Made by a program: the position numbers and the translations under genes. From NCBI GenBank assembly GCA_029983705.1, contig JASBYZ010000005.1, forward strand, positions 1 through 34,291: a DNA stretch of 34,291 nucleotides. Reading direction: 5' to 3'. The DNA is from Coriobacteriales bacterium (GTDB lineage: Bacteria; Actinomycetota; Coriobacteriia; Coriobacteriales; JAEZZM01). Shown piece after piece: positions 7,674 to 16,766 of this stretch. The notes beneath the pieces are model-generated. The model was not told the origin of the DNA. It saw only the letters and a program-made list of their open reading frames with translations, and made no database searches. How positions within the stretch are numbered: position 1 is the first letter of the stretch; the number at the start of each line of letters is the position of its first letter.

Positions 7674-8501
7674 CTAAGAGAATCTGCCCTCAACATAATC
7701 AGCGGTTCTTTGATCTTGCGGATTATTGAAAATCTTATCAGTTTCTGCATATTCAATTAATGCTGAAGGGCGCTCCATACTCTCACGTAAGAAGAAAGCT
7801 GTTTTCTCAGACACGCGCTGTGCTTGTTGCATGTTGTGGGTAACAACTACAACCGTTACGTATTTAGAGATATCAATCATGGTTTGCTCAATTTGCTGAG
7901 AAGAGATTGGGTCAAGTGCTGAGCATGGCTCATCCATCAAGATAACCTCTGGAGAGGTAGCAAGTGCACGAGCAATGCAGAGACGCTGTTGCTGACCACC
8001 TGAAAGGTCAAAGGCATGCTTATCTAGGTCATCTTTTACCTCATCCCAAAGTGCTGAGCGCTTAAGTGAGGTCTCTACAATCTCTGCAAGCACCTCTTTA
8101 TCATTAATGCCTTGAACTTTTGGACCATAGGTTAGGTTGTCATAAATTGACATTGGAAATGGGTTTGGTCTTTGAAATACCTGACCTACGCGCTGGCGCA
8201 AGAGTACCTTGTCATAGTCAGCGCTATTGATGTTTTCACCATCGAGATAAATCTCTCCGCCAACCGTTACGTTGCCAAGCTCATCATTCATCCTGTTTAG
8301 ACAGCGCAAAATAGTTGACTTACCACAACCAGAAGGACCAATTAAGGCAACTACGGTCTTAGGTTTAATGTCAAAACTAACTCCCGCAATAGCAGTGTGA
8401 TTACCATAGGTAACAGAAACATCGCGCAGTTTAAACTCTCCAGCCATCTCTTGGCTTGGGGTGATTATCTTTTTTTCACTTATGCTTTCTTGAGTGCTCA
8501 A
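7674..8501 (-). CDS. pstB: Phosphate ABC transporter ATP-binding protein PstB
   Basis: PstB is the ATPase of the high-affinity phosphate importer PstSCAB. It has a Walker A motif (GPSGCGKST), the PstB-typical RCLNRMND after it, a Q-loop region (VFQRPNPFPMSIYDN), an LSGGQQQRLCIARAL signature, Walker B MDEPCSALDP and a switch His in VVTHNM. The C-terminus (NNPQDQRTADYVEGRFS) is diagnostic of PstB. The longest frame starts with TTG at 8516, but GGAAGGA sits 6 bases before a second TTG at 8501, which is preferred. The usual pstS, pstC, pstA and phoU neighbours are absent: pstB stands alone, divergent from a two-component system. Confidence 0.93.
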   Translation of the reverse strand: MSTQESISEKKIITPSQEMAGEFKLRDVSVTYGNHTAIAGVSFDIKPKTVVALIGPSGCGKSTILRCLNRMNDELGNVTVGGEIYLDGENINSADYDKVLLRQRVGQVFQRPNPFPMSIYDNLTYGPKVQGINDKEVLAEIVETSLKRSALWDEVKDDLDKHAFDLSGGQQQRLCIARALATSPEVILMDEPCSALDPISSQQIEQTMIDISKYVTVVVVTHNMQQAQRVSEKTAFFLRESMERPSALIEYAETDKIFNNPQDQRTADYVEGRFS

Positions 8502-8594
8502 GATTGTTCCTTCCAATAAGAAATACTCATATAGCTATAGTACCAATTACGGGTATAGTATCTACAATTATATTTTTGAAATTCGTTTCATTAC

Positions 8595-8664
8595 TGTGAA
8601 CTTATCGCATTTGACGTTACATGTTTGTAAATTTTAAGCAAAGTGTAAACTTATGAGCGATAAT
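8595..8664. promoter_or_regulatory. Putative regulator-binding repeats between pstB and the response regulator
   Basis: Three similar direct repeats, TGTGAACTTAT (8595), TGTAAATTTTA (8626) and TGTAAACTTAT (8644), lie in the 184-base divergent gap, followed by a GATAAT -10-like hexamer at 8659-8664 with no good -35 box. This layout suits an activator-dependent promoter. By analogy to Pho regulons, the neighbouring response regulator may bind here and control both itself and pstB. The repeats are seen directly; the regulator is inferred. Confidence 0.4.
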
Positions 8665-8700
8665 TTAGGGGAAAGTTACAAATTCGTTTAAGGAGCAGGC

Positions 8701-9471
8701 ATGCCAACCGTTCTAGTTATTGAGGACGACCCAACTATTAGACTAACCATGGAGTTTGCACTCACCAAAGCAAACTACGGAGTATCAACAGCGGCAGATG
8801 GTTCCTCAGGCTTAGATATCGCAAGAAAGATTCACCCAGACCTTATCTTGCTTGACCTCATGCTTCCAGGTATGAGCGGCATTGATGTTGCTAAAGCCAT
8901 TAGATTAAATGATAGCGAAACCCCAATTATCATGGTGACCGCCCTTGGCTCTGATGAGGATAAGGTAAGAGGTCTTGACGCGGGTGCAGATGACTACATT
9001 ACCAAACCTTTCTCAACTAAAGAGCTTCTTGCACGTATTCGTGCAAATATGAGAAGAGCAAATAAGCAGATTGAGTCTTCTGCAAATAAGATCTACAGCT
9101 ATGGAGACTTAGAAATAGACACTGGCTCTACCCGCGTAACCGTTAAAGATAAGCCAGTAAAGCTCAGGTCTAAAGAGTATGAACTTCTTGTTGCTATGGC
9201 CTCTCGTCCAGGTGCTCTTGCAAGGCGTGAGTGGCTCGCACGAACTGTCTGGGGTGAAGAGTTTTTATCAACCTCAAGAACTATTGATGTTCACGTAAGA
9301 CGCATTAGAAAAGCTATTGAGTCTAACAGTGACTACTTCTACATTCACACCGTTCACGGTATGGGCTACCGTTTTGAGCCAGTACTTCAAACTGATGGTG
9401 ACCACCAAATCAAGGCCTCAGAAGCCTACGATTCAATTGATGCAGACGATTATATCGTTGACGATAAATAA
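8701..9471 (+). CDS. OmpR/PhoB-family response regulator (PhoP/RegX3-like)
   Basis: The receiver domain (residues 1-120) has the acidic pocket (IEDDP), phospho-acceptor D52 in LILLDLMLPG, the switch Thr in MVTALG and Lys102 in DDYITKPFS. A winged-helix DNA-binding domain follows (about 130-228), with RSKEYELLVAMASRPG and a wing ending VHGMGYRFEP. An acidic tail of about 27 residues follows the usual end. The ATG has AAGGAG at a spacing of 4. It is followed after 16 bases by the cognate sensor kinase and is divergent from pstB, which suggests phosphate-responsive control, although no phoU is present. Confidence 0.9.
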   Translation: MPTVLVIEDDPTIRLTMEFALTKANYGVSTAADGSSGLDIARKIHPDLILLDLMLPGMSGIDVAKAIRLNDSETPIIMVTALGSDEDKVRGLDAGADDYITKPFSTKELLARIRANMRRANKQIESSANKIYSYGDLEIDTGSTRVTVKDKPVKLRSKEYELLVAMASRPGALARREWLARTVWGEEFLSTSRTIDVHVRRIRKAIESNSDYFYIHTVHGMGYRFEPVLQTDGDHQIKASEAYDSIDADDYIVDDK

Positions 9472-9487
9472 CACTGGAATGTTTTAA

Positions 9488-10796
9488 ATGAACTTCCCCT
9501 CTCTGTCTGATTTACGTGAGCGCTTAAATAATCAGGGTTGGCGTGGTTTTTTAATCATGTCATACCTCCTCGTTATTGCTGTATTTGTGGTGCTTTGGGT
9601 ATGGCTTTTAATGGTGCCCCTCCAGCGAAGCTCCATTGAAGAGCAGCGTGCCTCGCTTTCTGCAGTAGCAGCCTCTTCTGCCTACGTTATTGAAATTTCA
9701 GAAGATGAAGACCCTCAAACCATTGTTGAGCGCATAGCTCAGCATGGCACCCTGCGCATTACCATTATTAGATCTGATGGAAAGGTCTTGGCCGACTCCC
9801 ACTTTGTTCAAGGAGAACTTGATAACCACCTTGAGCGCCCTGAGGTACAAGGTGCACTTAAAAATGGCTATGGCGAGAGCATTCGCTCAAGTGACAATGA
9901 AAACATCCAGCGTATGTATGTTGCCACTACCTATGATAGGGGTGGCGAGATAGGCGTTATTAGAGTCTCTGAAGAGATGTCTATTTTAAGTGATGCTGCT
10001 AAATCTGCTCAGCGTACCGGTGTAATTTTGCTTATTTTAGGTCTCGTTGCGGTATCAATAGTTGCCTTTACCACCTTAAAGCGTGCTACCAAACCTGTTG
10101 GACACTTAGAGCGTGTGCGCACTGACTTTGTAGCAAATGCATCACATGAGCTTAAAACCCCTGTTGCAGGCATTAGGCTTTTAGCTGAATCTCTAGAGGT
10201 TGCAGCAGAAGATAAAGATTATCCAATTGTTAAAGACTTCTCTAAGCGTTTAAGTGATGAGGCACTCAGACTTCAAACGCTCGTAACTGACCTTCTTGAC
10301 CTCTCTCGCTTAGAACAAGGAAGCGGCCAGCGCCCGGGTGAGGTTGATTTACATACAATTATGTCAGCCTCAATTGAATCAAGACGCCCTGCAGCAACAG
10401 AGAAAGGGCTTTTCTTAAAGTTTAACGATAGAACCCCTCAAGGGTATTTCTACGCGCGTGAGCATGCCAAGTTCAGATGCAAGCTTAATTATTGATAACT
10501 TGATAGATAACGCTATTAGATACAGTGAAAAAGGTGGAATTACCGTTAACTTATACTGTGAAAAGCGCAATGCTCTTATCCAAGTTTCTGACACTGGTAT
10601 TGGACTGAGCTCCCAAGAGATTCCGCGTATCTTTGAAAGGTTTTATCGCGTGGATGTAGCGCGATCCAGAGAAGCTGGAGGAACAGGGCTGGGACTTTCT
10701 TTGGTAAGACATGCAGTCCTTAAGGCTCACGGAACTATAGAGGTAGACTCCACCCCAGGTGAGGGATCAACCTTTAACGTACGTATCCCTAAATAG
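9488..10796 (+). pseudogene. PhoR/SenX3-like sensor histidine kinase, split by a +1 frameshift
   Basis: Two overlapping frames together make one kinase of about 436 residues. The first (9488-10495) has TM1 (about 20-45), an extracytoplasmic sensor region, TM2 (about 178-196), no clear HAMP, and a HisKA domain with the phospho-acceptor H220 in FVANASHELKTPVAG. It then derails into a short out-of-frame tail. The second frame, entering at about 10467, carries the ATPase domain: LIIDNLIDNAIRYSE (N box), VSDTGIGL (G1), FERFYRVD (F box) and GGTGLGLSLV (G2). Removing one base at CCAA (10467-10470) joins them as REHASSDASLIIDNL, which fits the family. Without the join the product lacks its ATP-binding domain and should be inactive. 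The cause may be a real mutation or a sequence error; no slippery site is evident. Confidence 0.8.
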
Positions 10797-10827
10797 TACT
10801 TCTTAACGATTAAGGAAAATTATATAG

Positions 10828-11076
10828 ATGGCAGATGTGAAATCAGAAGAGTATGGAACGCTTCAACGCTTAATTGATGTGCTCTATGCTCACCAAAAAT
10901 ATGTAAAGAAGGTTGAAGCGCTAGTAACTGCAGAAGTGCATGATTTGCACCCAGACTTGCTTGAGCTCATAAACAATCTTCCACCTGGCACCTACGATCG
11001 CCAAACCATGTGCGACCAGCTTAATTCTGCAATAAGTGGAAGAGCTTGGGGAATGATTTACGGAACAGTAGAATAG
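10828..11076 (+). CDS. Small conserved-looking hypothetical protein
   Basis: This 82-residue soluble protein has no recognised domain, signal peptide or membrane segment. It is predicted mostly helical with acidic and hydrophobic spacing, and ends in the segment GRAWGMIYGTVE. An AAGGAA SD lies about 11 bases before the ATG. It is 31 bases downstream of the kinase frame on the same strand, and its TAG stop lies inside the stem of the operon terminator, so it is probably the third gene of the two-component operon. It is not PhoU. Function unknown. Confidence 0.65.
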   Translation: MADVKSEEYGTLQRLIDVLYAHQKYVKKVEALVTAEVHDLHPDLLELINNLPPGTYDRQTMCDQLNSAISGRAWGMIYGTVE

Positions 11077-11102
11077 CGCTCATATGAGCGCTATTCTTTT
11101 TT
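11070..11102 (+). terminator. Strong rho-independent terminator after the two-component operon
   Basis: A perfect 28-base palindrome (arms 11070-11083 and 11084-11097, centred on CATATG) is followed by six T residues. The stop codon of the 82-residue gene is within the left arm. On the minus strand there is no T-run, so it does not obviously terminate nhaA. Confidence 0.93.
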
Positions 11103-11114
11103 GTTTATCTTTCC

Positions 11115-12473
11115 TTATCCAGCCTTTTTAGCTGGGTGAATCTTTGCATCTATCGATAAGAAGATGAGTCCAATTACCGCAGCTACTACTGAGGCTGAGA
11201 GAATTGCAGTCTTAGCGCCGGTAGTTGCAGCTTCATCACTAAAGGCAAGGCCTGCTATAAGGATTGCCATAGTAAATCCAATACCTGCAAGGATACCAAC
11301 ACCTGCAATATGGAACCAGGTAACGTTTCTTGGTAAGTCTGCCACCTTAGCTTTAACAAGAGCAAAGGTAACGCTAAAGATACCAATAGGTTTACCAATT
11401 AAGAGACCGAGGAATACACCAAGGGTTACTGGGCTTGTTACAAGCGCGCCTAAGTCTACTCCCACAAGTCTAATTTGTGCATTAAAGAAGGCAAAGAGTG
11501 GGAGCACTACGAAGTTTGAGAAAGTATTAAGCGCATGCTCAAGTCTAATTAAAGGTGGCTGAGCATAGTGTGATGCTTTTTCAACCTCTGCAACGTGTGC
11601 TGCATACTCTTTTTGTGACATTGGATGAGCATCTGGGATGTATGCCTCGTTTGCAAGACGCATTTTTTCAGAGGCAAACTTTGGAAGCTCATCAAGCATT
11701 ACCATAGGCTTTGCAGGAATACAAAAAGCAAGTACAACACCTGCAATGGTTGCATGAATTCCTGAATTAAACACACATACCCAAAGCACAACACCCATTA
11801 AGAGATATGGCCAGAGTCTATAAATGCGCATCTTGTTAAAGACGATGAGCACCACAACACAGAATGCTGATGCTAAAAGCCACATCATCTGTGGTGATGA
11901 ACCATAAAAGAGCGCAATAACAATAATTGCCACAATATCATCGGCAATCGCAAGCGTGGTAAAAAATACCTTAGCGCCGTGTGGAACCTTATCGCCCAAA
12001 AGCGCCATAACACCTAAGGCAAAGGCAATATCAGTAGCCATAGGAATTGCCCAACCATGGAGCTCTCCTCCAGGCATCACTGAGTTAAATCCAAAATAAA
12101 TAAGTGCAGGAACTGCTACACCACCTAAGGCAGCAAACATTGGAAGTGCTGCTGCCTTAGGATCTGTAAGCTCTCCTACAGTCATTTCGTATTTGAGTTC
12201 AATACCAATCATCAAAAAGAAGATGGTCATGAGCAGATCATTGACAAAAAGCTCTATGCTTAAGCCAACTTGATGGCCGCCTGCATACACGCCAATAAAG
12301 GTGCTCAAAAAGTCCTGGATTGGAGAATACAGATCGGTATTTGCCACAATTACTGCAGCTATCGCAGCTATAACCATGAAAGCAGCAGCAACGGTGGATG
12401 AACTAAAGAAGTTTGAAAGCTTCTCTTTTCTCGCGGCTCGATTTTCTAATTGCGGAACTATGATTGAATTCAA
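11115..12473 (-). CDS. nhaA: Na+/H+ antiporter NhaA
   Basis: NhaA exchanges internal Na+ for external protons across the inner membrane. The polytopic protein has MIGIELKYEMTVGEL, PMATDIAFALGV, the paired Asp of the ion site in AIADDIVAI, NFVVLPLFAFFNA, GKPIGI with the conserved Lys, and GVGILAGIGFTMAILI. At about 452 residues it is longer than E. coli NhaA (388), mainly through a charged loop of about 45 residues before the NFVVLP helix. The longest frame uses TTG at 12491 inside ppaC; a TTG at 12473, just past the ppaC stop with AAAAGG about 8 bases ahead, is the better start. It probably forms an operon with ppaC. Confidence 0.93.
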   Translation of the reverse strand: MNSIIVPQLENRAARKEKLSNFFSSSTVAAAFMVIAAIAAVIVANTDLYSPIQDFLSTFIGVYAGGHQVGLSIELFVNDLLMTIFFLMIGIELKYEMTVGELTDPKAAALPMFAALGGVAVPALIYFGFNSVMPGGELHGWAIPMATDIAFALGVMALLGDKVPHGAKVFFTTLAIADDIVAIIVIALFYGSSPQMMWLLASAFCVVVLIVFNKMRIYRLWPYLLMGVVLWVCVFNSGIHATIAGVVLAFCIPAKPMVMLDELPKFASEKMRLANEAYIPDAHPMSQKEYAAHVAEVEKASHYAQPPLIRLEHALNTFSNFVVLPLFAFFNAQIRLVGVDLGALVTSPVTLGVFLGLLIGKPIGIFSVTFALVKAKVADLPRNVTWFHIAGVGILAGIGFTMAILIAGLAFSDEAATTGAKTAILSASVVAAVIGLIFLSIDAKIHPAKKAG

Positions 12474-12474
12474 A

Positions 12475-13407
12475 TTACATACCTTTTGCAATTAGTGGGG
12501 CGGCTATTTGCTTCTTTCTTGAAAGTACGCCTGGCATCCAAACGCCCTCCTCACTTGATGTAAAGTTTAGGGCCTCTTCTACAAAGCTCTTCTCGCCCAC
12601 AACAAATACCTGTGAGCCTTCTTCTAAGATATCGGTAATAAGAAGTACCATGGTGTCGCCTTGAACGCTCTCACGATACTTTTCCATCTCTTTAAGAAGT
12701 TCTGCAGTGTTTGAGAGCACCTTATCTTTATTAACGGTCTCAAATTGGCCGATAAATACATGTCTTGAGCCAATCTCAAACTTTTTGGTGTCTCTTGAAA
12801 CGATTTGCTCAAGCGTAAAATCATCGGTTCCGCGAGCAGAAAATACCCATTTACCGTACTCAATTGGGTCAACGCCTACAACTTCAGCGAGCTCGGCCAC
12901 AATTTTTCTGTCAAATTGAGTTGCAGTTGGGCTCTTTAAAATAACGGTATCAGTTAAAATTGCTGAGAGCAGACAAGCTGCGATGCCCTTTGGATATTCA
13001 ACTCCGTAGTGATTAAAACGGCTGCAAACAATTGTTGAAGTTGATCCAATTGGAAGATTTAAAAATAAAATTGGATTTGGGGTTTGAATGTCTGCAACAC
13101 GGTGGTGATCTAAAATTTCAATAAGCTCTGCATTTTCAATACCATCAACAGTTTGTGAAAGCTCATTGTGGTCGCATAAGATAAGCTTTTGCTTTACCTC
13201 TGATGGCTCAATTCCATCAATTAAAACTGGTGGCTCTACACCATGTTTTTCAAATATAGCTTGGGACTCTTTTGGAAGAGGTCCAAGGCAGCTAGCCTGG
13301 TATTCATTGTTTGGGTCAACTTGATTTTTGAGCCAAGCATATCCAACAGCAGACATGATTGCATCATTGTCAGGGTTCTTATGACCACATACAATTACTT
13401 TTGCCAT
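12475..13407 (-). CDS. ppaC: Manganese-dependent inorganic pyrophosphatase (family II)
   Basis: This enzyme hydrolyses pyrophosphate to two phosphates, driving biosynthesis. The 310-residue length and DHH-family motifs match family II: GHKNPDNDAIMSA (8-20) for metal binding, LCDHNELSQ, ILDHHRVAD with the DHH triad (100-102), and GSTSTIVCSRF. The C-terminal DHHA2 domain ends in SRKKQIAAPLIAKGM, carrying the conserved RKKQ substrate contacts. AAGGAGG lies 5-6 bases before the ATG, a very strong SD. It is followed immediately by nhaA. Confidence 0.96.
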   Translation of the reverse strand: MAKVIVCGHKNPDNDAIMSAVGYAWLKNQVDPNNEYQASCLGPLPKESQAIFEKHGVEPPVLIDGIEPSEVKQKLILCDHNELSQTVDGIENAELIEILDHHRVADIQTPNPILFLNLPIGSTSTIVCSRFNHYGVEYPKGIAACLLSAILTDTVILKSPTATQFDRKIVAELAEVVGVDPIEYGKWVFSARGTDDFTLEQIVSRDTKKFEIGSRHVFIGQFETVNKDKVLSNTAELLKEMEKYRESVQGDTMVLLITDILEEGSQVFVVGEKSFVEEALNFTSSEEGVWMPGVLSRKKQIAAPLIAKGM

Positions 13408-13483
13408 GCTTTCCTCCTTACAAATTTAATCAATCTTTTACTTAACTTATTAAAACATGGATGTACCCTAATTAGGACTGAAA

Positions 13484-15844
13484 TTAGCCCTCAATTTTTA
13501 CTATAGGTGCAAATCCAAGCATTAAACGCTTTGTTTGGCCAGATTTTTCAAAACATACACTAATTTGGTCACCCTCTGCAGAAACTACCTTACCTCTACC
13601 AAAGGTTTTGTGAGATACATAGTCTCCTATCTCATACTTAGTGAGGCCGCTTTGAGCACTTGACTGACCCGCGCTCTTTTTGGCACCACTTGAGCGAGTT
13701 TGAGCACCATAAATCTTGCCTCCGTACATGTCTGAACCGGTACCAGAACCAAAGGTTCCGTGCCTGTCCCCGCGCTTTTCCCAGCCCACACCAGAAAATC
13801 CGTGAGAACCAATGCCTGCAAGTTCAATATAGTCTTCTGGAATCTCATCAATAAATCTTGAGCGTGGGTTTGACTGGGTTGAGCCAAACATATGTCTGGT
13901 GCTTGCATAGCTTAAGTGCAGCTTTTTCATGGCACGAGTGATTGCCACATAGGCAAGCCTGCGCTCTTCTTCCATCTCTTGAGGATCTTGCATAGCTGAT
14001 GAGTACGGGAAGATATAGTCTTCCATACCTGCTACAAATACGATTGGAAACTCAAGACCTTTTGCAGAGTGGATGGTCATCATAGTAATGTAGCCTGCTC
14101 CACTCTCTACTGAATCAAGATCACTTCTAAGTGCGAGCCACTCTAAGAAATCCTGTAAGCTACCGCGCTCACTTTGAATTGCCTCATCTTTAGCAAGCGC
14201 CTCTTTTGCAGCCTCTAAGTTATCTGCATTTTGCGCCTCAAAGTCTTTAAGCTCAAGAGCTTCTGCCTGGGCTTCCTCATAGCGCATAACTGCAAAGTCA
14301 TCAGCTACCGATAAAAACTCGTTAATGTTTTCAATACGGCCGTCAGCCTCAAGGGTGTGCTCTGCCTTAAAGGCCTCACGCAGTCCTGAGTCATCTACGA
14401 TTTGCTCAACAACCTGTCTGAGCTCGCCTGAATAGCGCCTGATAGACTCGATGATATTAATAAACTTAGCGAGATTGTTTCTGGTGCGCGAATTATAGTT
14501 TTCATCGTCTGCAATAGCTGCTTGAGCCGCTGCATAAAAAGAAATCCCCTCATCAGAGGCATCTTTTTCTATCTTTCCTATAGTCGCGTCTCCAATGCCG
14601 CGCCTAGGGGTATTGATGATGCGCTTAATTGACATATCATCATCTGGGTTGAGTGCAGCCTTGAGGTAGGCAATTACATCTCTAATTTCTGCGCGGTCAA
14701 AAAAGCGTACGCCTCCAACAATCTTATAGCTCACGCCTGCCCTCAAAAACATATCCTCTAAGATACGGGACTGAGCGTTTGTCCTATAAAATACTGCAAT
14801 ATCAGCGTATGAGCTGCCAGCTCCTACAAGCTGCTCAATCTTTGAGGCAATGTATCTTCCCTCATCGCGCTCATCACTTGCTTGGTACACCTCGATCTTA
14901 TCGCCCGCACCTGAGCTTGTATAAAGTGACTTATCTTTTCGAGCTGAGTTATTTTTAACCACCGCATTTGCAGCAGCCAAAATATTTCCCGTAGAGCGGT
15001 AGTTTTCTTCAAGCTTAATGGTGCGCGCCTCAGTGTAGTCTTTTTCAAAATTTAAGATGTTTGAGATGTCAGCACCACGCCACGAATAAATAGACTGGTC
15101 ATCATCACCAACTACCATTACGTTTTTGTATTTTTGACCCAAGAGCTTGACGAGGGCATACTGAGCCTTGTTGGTATCTTGATACTCATCAACACTGATA
15201 TACCTAAAACGCTCTTGATAGCTTTCTAAAACAGACTCATTATCGCGCAGAAGTAGGTAAGTATTAACTAAGAGGTCATCAAAGTCCATAGCCTGCGCAA
15301 GCTTGAGGCGGCGCTGAAGCTCAGAGTAAATCTTTGAGATAGCGCGGTAGACCTCAGACTGATTTGACATTGTTTGTTCAAACTCTTTAGGAGTTATGAG
15401 ATTATTTTTTGCATTAGAAATAACTGATCGCACCAAATTGAGTGGATAGCGCTTTAAGTCGTAATTAAAGGCCGCCATAATCTCTTTAAGCAGGCGCTTT
15501 GAGTCTGAGTCATCATAGATAATAAAGTTTGGCGAGTAACCCAAAAGGTCTGCATCTGAGCGTAACATACGTACACACATGGCGTGAAAGGTAAGCACCC
15601 ACATGCCGCGCATACTTGACTGAAGTAAGGTGCCAAGACGCTCTTTCATCTCTTTTGCAGCCTTATTAGTAAAGGTAATTGCTAGTATTTGCCACGGATA
15701 TACCCCGTGATTGAGCACTTGGTTTGCAATTCTATAGGTGAGAACTCTTGTCTTTCCCGTACCGGCTCCCGCTAATACTAAAAGCGGGCCTTCAGTTGTC
15801 TCAACAGCTTCTTTTTGAACTGCATTTAACACGCTTAAATCCAC
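13484..15844 (-). CDS. pcrA: ATP-dependent DNA helicase PcrA/UvrD
   Basis: PcrA is a superfamily 1A 3'-5' helicase for repair and replication restart. At 786 residues all motifs are visible in order: LAGAGTGKTRVLTYR (I), ITFTNKAAKEMKERL (Ia), VDEYQDTNKAQY (II), VVGDDDQSIYSWRGAD (III), LEENYRST (IV), MTIHSAKGLEFPIVFVAG (V) and RLAYVAITRA (VI). The C-terminal part has a Gly/Ser-rich linker and a Tudor-like domain (YEIGDYVSHKTFGRGKVV) typical of PcrA, which binds RNA polymerase. The start is GTG with only a weak SD (AGAAAG). It lies 34 bases after uppP on the same strand. Confidence 0.95.
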   Translation of the reverse strand: MDLSVLNAVQKEAVETTEGPLLVLAGAGTGKTRVLTYRIANQVLNHGVYPWQILAITFTNKAAKEMKERLGTLLQSSMRGMWVLTFHAMCVRMLRSDADLLGYSPNFIIYDDSDSKRLLKEIMAAFNYDLKRYPLNLVRSVISNAKNNLITPKEFEQTMSNQSEVYRAISKIYSELQRRLKLAQAMDFDDLLVNTYLLLRDNESVLESYQERFRYISVDEYQDTNKAQYALVKLLGQKYKNVMVVGDDDQSIYSWRGADISNILNFEKDYTEARTIKLEENYRSTGNILAAANAVVKNNSARKDKSLYTSSGAGDKIEVYQASDERDEGRYIASKIEQLVGAGSSYADIAVFYRTNAQSRILEDMFLRAGVSYKIVGGVRFFDRAEIRDVIAYLKAALNPDDDMSIKRIINTPRRGIGDATIGKIEKDASDEGISFYAAAQAAIADDENYNSRTRNNLAKFINIIESIRRYSGELRQVVEQIVDDSGLREAFKAEHTLEADGRIENINEFLSVADDFAVMRYEEAQAEALELKDFEAQNADNLEAAKEALAKDEAIQSERGSLQDFLEWLALRSDLDSVESGAGYITMMTIHSAKGLEFPIVFVAGMEDYIFPYSSAMQDPQEMEEERRLAYVAITRAMKKLHLSYASTRHMFGSTQSNPRSRFIDEIPEDYIELAGIGSHGFSGVGWEKRGDRHGTFGSGTGSDMYGGKIYGAQTRSSGAKKSAGQSSAQSGLTKYEIGDYVSHKTFGRGKVVSAEGDQISVCFEKSGQTKRLMLGFAPIVKIEG

Positions 15845-15878
15845 AGATAATCAAACTTTCTTTTAAACTAAAAAACTC

Positions 15879-16766
15879 TTAGGCATACATTCTATAAATA
15901 AAATACCCTATGACTAAGACACCTAAAATAATGCGGTAGTAACCAAAGGGCTTAAAGTCATTTGTTTTAATAAATTTAAGTAAGAATTTAATAGCTAAAA
16001 TTGAAACTAAGAGGGCAATGACCATACCAAAGATTAGAATGGTGAGCTCATACGAGCTAAAGCTATTGCCTTTAATAAAGAACTTTACAAGCTTTAGAAG
16101 AGATGCACCAAACATTATTGGAATTGCCATATAAAAAGAAAACTCAGTAGCAAGTGTTCTTGAGGTGCCAAGTAAGAGACCACCTAAGATAGTAGATCCA
16201 GAACGAGAGGTTCCTGGCACAAGTGAGAGCACCTGAAAAAATCCAATGCCGAGCGCTTTTTTATATGAGAGCTCTTGCATACTCTCAAGTTCATGAGCGC
16301 CACCATCGTTTGCAAAGTGAGCGCCGTCTGTAGCACTCTCAAATTTCTTAGCACGCCATTTTTCTATCAGAATAAAGGCAATACCATAGACAATAAGTGC
16401 TCCTGCAACCACCCAAGGGTTATAAAGTTTCTCTTCCATAATGTCATTGAGAAGTAGTCCAAATATTGCAGCAGGAATCGCACCAACAATAATCTTTGAC
16501 CAGGTAATCCAGGTGTTGCGTTTTTCTTCAGGACTCTTTGAGGGAGCAAGGGGGTTTAAGCGGTTAAAGTACAAAATCACTACCGCCAAAATAGCGCCAA
16601 GCTGGATGACTACCAAAAACATGTTCCAAAAGTCATCTGTAACGTTTAGCTTTATAAATTCATCAACCAAAATCATGTGTCCGGTAGAAGAAACTGGCAG
16701 CCACTCGGTAATACCTTCTACCACACCAATAATGAGTACTTTTACAAGCTCAATAACAAAATCCAT
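15879..16766 (-). CDS. uppP: Undecaprenyl-diphosphatase UppP (BacA)
   Basis: UppP dephosphorylates undecaprenyl pyrophosphate at the membrane to recycle the carrier lipid for peptidoglycan; it also confers bacitracin tolerance. The 295-residue polytopic protein has both signature motifs: VEGITEWLPVSSTGHMIL near residue 16, with the catalytic Glu pair and His, and SLVPGTSRSGSTILGGLLLG near residue 180, with the phosphate-binding Arg. A polar loop of about 30 residues (FESATDGAHFAND...) separates the two halves. The ATG directly abuts the TAG stop of the EamA gene, so the two are cotranscribed. Confidence 0.95.
   Translation of the reverse strand: MDFVIELVKVLIIGVVEGITEWLPVSSTGHMILVDEFIKLNVTDDFWNMFLVVIQLGAILAVVILYFNRLNPLAPSKSPEEKRNTWITWSKIIVGAIPAAIFGLLLNDIMEEKLYNPWVVAGALIVYGIAFILIEKWRAKKFESATDGAHFANDGGAHELESMQELSYKKALGIGFFQVLSLVPGTSRSGSTILGGLLLGTSRTLATEFSFYMAIPIMFGASLLKLVKFFIKGNSFSSYELTILIFGMVIALLVSILAIKFLLKFIKTNDFKPFGYYRIILGVLVIGYFIYRMYA

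Noticed and set aside
10458..10796. Stand-alone 112-residue ATPase-domain protein
   Set aside because: It has no SD, starts inside the kinase frame and continues the kinase exactly after removal of one base; a frameshifted kinase explains it better.
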